This document shows positions 6,094 to 7,262 of a stretch of DNA of 7,262 nucleotides, one piece after another (position 1 is the first letter of the stretch; every line of letters starts with the position of its first letter). The notes below the pieces were generated by a model. It saw only the letters and a list, made by a program, of their open reading frames with translations, was not told the DNA's origin and searched no databases. This DNA comes from Spirochaetaceae bacterium (GTDB lineage: Bacteria; Spirochaetota; Spirochaetia; Treponematales; Breznakiellaceae). Made by a program: the position numbers and the translations under genes. Location of the stretch: assembly GCA_031288215.1 (NCBI GenBank), contig JAITRV010000133.1, positions 1-7,262 of the forward strand. The letters are read 5' to 3'.

Positions 6094-6168
6094 AATCTGA
6101 GGTATTTTAATCTGAGATATTTTAACGTGAGGTATTTTAATCTGAGATATTTTAATCTGAGGTATTTT
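6094..6168. repeat. 15-bp tandem repeat, five units, between cooC and the activator gene
   Basis: Five exact-length 15-bp units follow each other without gaps. On the plus strand they read AATCTGAGGTATTTT (6094-6108) and AATCTGAGATATTTT (6109-6123), then AACGTGAGGTATTTT, AATCTGAGATATTTT and AATCTGAGGTATTTT. The two variants (GGT and GAT) alternate strictly A-B-A'-B-A, which suggests expansion by a 30-bp double unit. The array is AT-rich in a GC-rich region and lies outside any credible gene. Confidence 0.95.
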
Positions 6169-6221
6169 CAAAACCCCTTCGTTTGAGAAAACGGATCGGC
6201 GCGCCCCGGAACCAGGGCCGC

Positions 6222-6992
6222 TTAAATGTTCAGTTTTTTGATGATCTCCCCCAGGGCCTGCTTCACCGGGGAATCCTCGGGCAGGGTGACCAGGGGCTTC
6301 CCCGCGGCGTCGTATTTGTAGACCAGCTCGTCCTGGGGCAATATGCCGATGAGGGACAGCTTCTGCGCCTTGATCTCCTCCTGAATCCCTTCCTCGAGTT
6401 TTCCCTCGGGGGCGCGGTTCACGATGAGGTGAACATCCTTGACGTTTAATTGCAGTTCGCCTATCATCTCGGCGATCCTGCCCGCGGCCTGAATGCCCCG
6501 GCGGGAACAATCGCTCACCAGGAGGATCAGGTTCACCGGGGGAAGGATGCCCCGGCTGATGTGTTCCAAGCCCGCCTCGTTATCCACCACCAGGTACCGG
6601 TAGTTCTGATAGTACCGCTGCACCTGATCCCGGAGCAGGTCGTTGACATAACAGTAACAGCCCTTTCCCTGGCCCCGGCCCATCACGAGCATATCGAAGG
6701 CGTCTTCCTCCACCAGGGCGGAACCGAAGCGGTAACCGGCGTATTCCTGCTTCGACATGCTGGGGGGAATCGGGTTGTGGTCGCTCAACTCCGCCCGGGC
6801 AATCTCCTCCCGGATATCTCCCAGGCTGATCGCCTTTTCCACCCCCAGCACTTCATTGAGGTTGGAATTGGCATCGGCGTCTACCGCCAGAATCGGCCCT
6901 TTCCCGGCCTTAACCAGGTGATGCAGAAACAAGCCGCATACGGTGGTCTTTCCGACGCCGCCCTTACCGGCCAGGGCTATACTGTAGGTCAT
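6222..6992 (-). CDS. cooC: CODH nickel-insertion ATPase, CooC/AcsF type
   Basis: This MinD-like P-loop ATPase delivers nickel to the active-site cluster of carbon monoxide dehydrogenase (and possibly acetyl-CoA synthase). Counted from the 257-residue form, it has the deviant Walker A GKGGVGKTT (10-18, signature K11), DADANSNLNEVLG (39-51), the switch/Walker B region YLVVDNEAGLEHISRG (134-149) and VNRAPEG near 192-198. Decisive for CooC is GKGCYCYVNDLLR (110-122), whose C113-x-C115 pair binds Ni or Zn at the dimer interface. The start at 6992 is chosen over the adjacent ATG6995 because AGGAGG (6998-7003) then stands 5 nt away rather than 2. It is the first visible gene of the minus-strand set. 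The CODH it serves is not in the window and may lie beyond the right edge. Confidence 0.93.
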   Translation of the reverse strand: MTYSIALAGKGGVGKTTVCGLFLHHLVKAGKGPILAVDADANSNLNEVLGVEKAISLGDIREEIARAELSDHNPIPPSMSKQEYAGYRFGSALVEEDAFDMLVMGRGQGKGCYCYVNDLLRDQVQRYYQNYRYLVVDNEAGLEHISRGILPPVNLILLVSDCSRRGIQAAGRIAEMIGELQLNVKDVHLIVNRAPEGKLEEGIQEEIKAQKLSLIGILPQDELVYKYDAAGKPLVTLPEDSPVKQALGEIIKKLNI

Positions 6993-7016
6993 CATTACCT
7001 CCTATCCCGCCGCTTT

Positions 7017-7075
7017 TTTCGAGGGGATATTATCGAAAGAGGCTGTTTCACCGTATCTGCTCAAACAGCGCTCTT
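7017..7075. other. Two adjoining hairpins in the cooC leader
   Basis: One stem pairs AAGAGGCTGTTT (7037-7048) with 7063-7075 (AAACAGC, one bulged G, CTCTT) around a 14-nt loop. The second pairs TTTCGA (7017-7022) with TCGAAA (7033-7038) around a 10-nt loop. They overlap by two bases, and no T-run follows either in the cooC direction. They lie between a candidate promoter and the cooC ribosome site, so a leader-control role is possible; no known riboswitch family is recognised. Confidence 0.5.
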
Positions 7076-7099
7076 GGATTTATAGCAGACTCCATTACT

Positions 7100-7129
7100 A
7101 ATGTACCCCTCCGGGCTTCCTCAAGTCAA
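7100..7129 (-). promoter_or_regulatory. Candidate promoter of cooC
   Basis: On the minus strand TTGACT (plus 7124-7129) and TACATT (plus 7100-7105) are spaced by 18 nt. The match is moderate, four of six at the -10. It would give a leader of roughly 100 nt that contains the two hairpins. Confidence 0.35.
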
Positions 7130-7178
7130 GGCCGGCATAGGCCCAGGGCTCCTGCATTTACTCAAAAAAAGAAGAAGA

Positions 7179-7250
7179 ACCACGGACACACACGGACCAA
7201 CACGGACTTGTTGTTTGAAATTCATGCGTTTGTCCGTGTTTGTCCGTGTG
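7179..7250. repeat. Inverted repeat made of 10-bp CACGGAC units
   Basis: The left arm 7189-7207 and right arm 7232-7250 are 19-bp complements with one mismatch, around a 24-nt loop. Each arm is itself a tandem array: ACCACGGACA, CACACGGACC and AACACGGACT on the left, and the same unit inverted on the right. The element resembles non-autonomous palindromic intergenic repeats scattered through many environmental genomes. It may continue past the right edge. Confidence 0.85.
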
Positions 7251-7262
7251 GGCGGACCTATG

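Noticed and set aside
5071..6186. Long plus-strand frame of 371 codons ending in NLRYF repeats
   Set aside because: It is a GC-skew shadow of the activator gene on the opposite strand, rich in Pro, Gly and Arg with no recognisable domain.
6052..6510. Minus-strand frame with an IKIPQ/IKISQ repeat tail
   Set aside because: It overlaps cooC out of frame, and its repeat is just the 15-bp intergenic array translated, since 15 is a multiple of three.
6450..7085. Plus-strand frame opposite cooC
   Set aside because: It has no domain signal, covers the cooC start and leader, and lacks a ribosome site.
7179..7250. CRISPR array
   Set aside because: The units are 10 bp and contiguous with no spacers, and the arms are inverted rather than direct.

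Overview
The window looks like a chromosomal segment from an anaerobe that uses corrinoid- and folate-dependent one-carbon metabolism. The best guess is a spirochaete near the acetogenic termite-gut treponemes, but this is inference from gene content and intergenic style, not from a marker gene. Five genes lie on the minus strand: a CODH nickel-insertion ATPase (cooC), a ferredoxin-ASKHA corrinoid-protein activator (RACo type), folE2, folP, and a lipoprotein serpin. One gene, an orphan nuclease-like ORF, is on the plus strand at the left. Sampled rows are about 43-50% GC in the plus-strand ORF, about 55% in the serpin and over 70% in the activator gene, so the left ORF is compositionally foreign to its neighbours.

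Layout from left to right. Positions 1-108 hold the 5' part of a minus-strand cobalamin riboswitch with a near-consensus sigma-70 promoter; the gene it controls is off the left edge. Positions 130-807 encode a PD-(D/E)XK-like nuclease or toxin domain whose start is unclear and may be frameshifted. Positions 798-927 carry a promoter, a structured segment and an intrinsic terminator on the minus strand, which together look like a roughly 95-nt small RNA. A 22-bp inverted repeat (951-1000) abuts the serpin stop codon. The serpin (1001-2326) has its own strong promoter, and a 10-bp tandem repeat fills its 5' UTR. folE2 and folP (2461-4103) overlap by ATGA and are translationally coupled. The activator (4210-6018, TTG start) and cooC (6222-6992) lie upstream of them. 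Positions 7003-7262 are non-coding, with a candidate promoter, two leader hairpins and, at the right edge, a long inverted repeat built from a 10-bp unit.

Functional reading. CooC matures the nickel cluster of CO dehydrogenase. The RACo-type protein reductively reactivates the Co(II) form of a corrinoid protein. FolE2 and FolP make the pterin carrier that delivers methyl groups to that corrinoid protein. The cobalamin riboswitch at the left fits the same cofactor economy. No catalytic CODH/ACS subunit is in the window, so the link to the Wood-Ljungdahl pathway rests on accessory genes only. The most distinctive non-coding property is that gene spacings on the minus strand contain different short tandem repeats (periods 10 and 15, and an ATC/CAT-rich degenerate tract), two of them sharing a TATCTC core.
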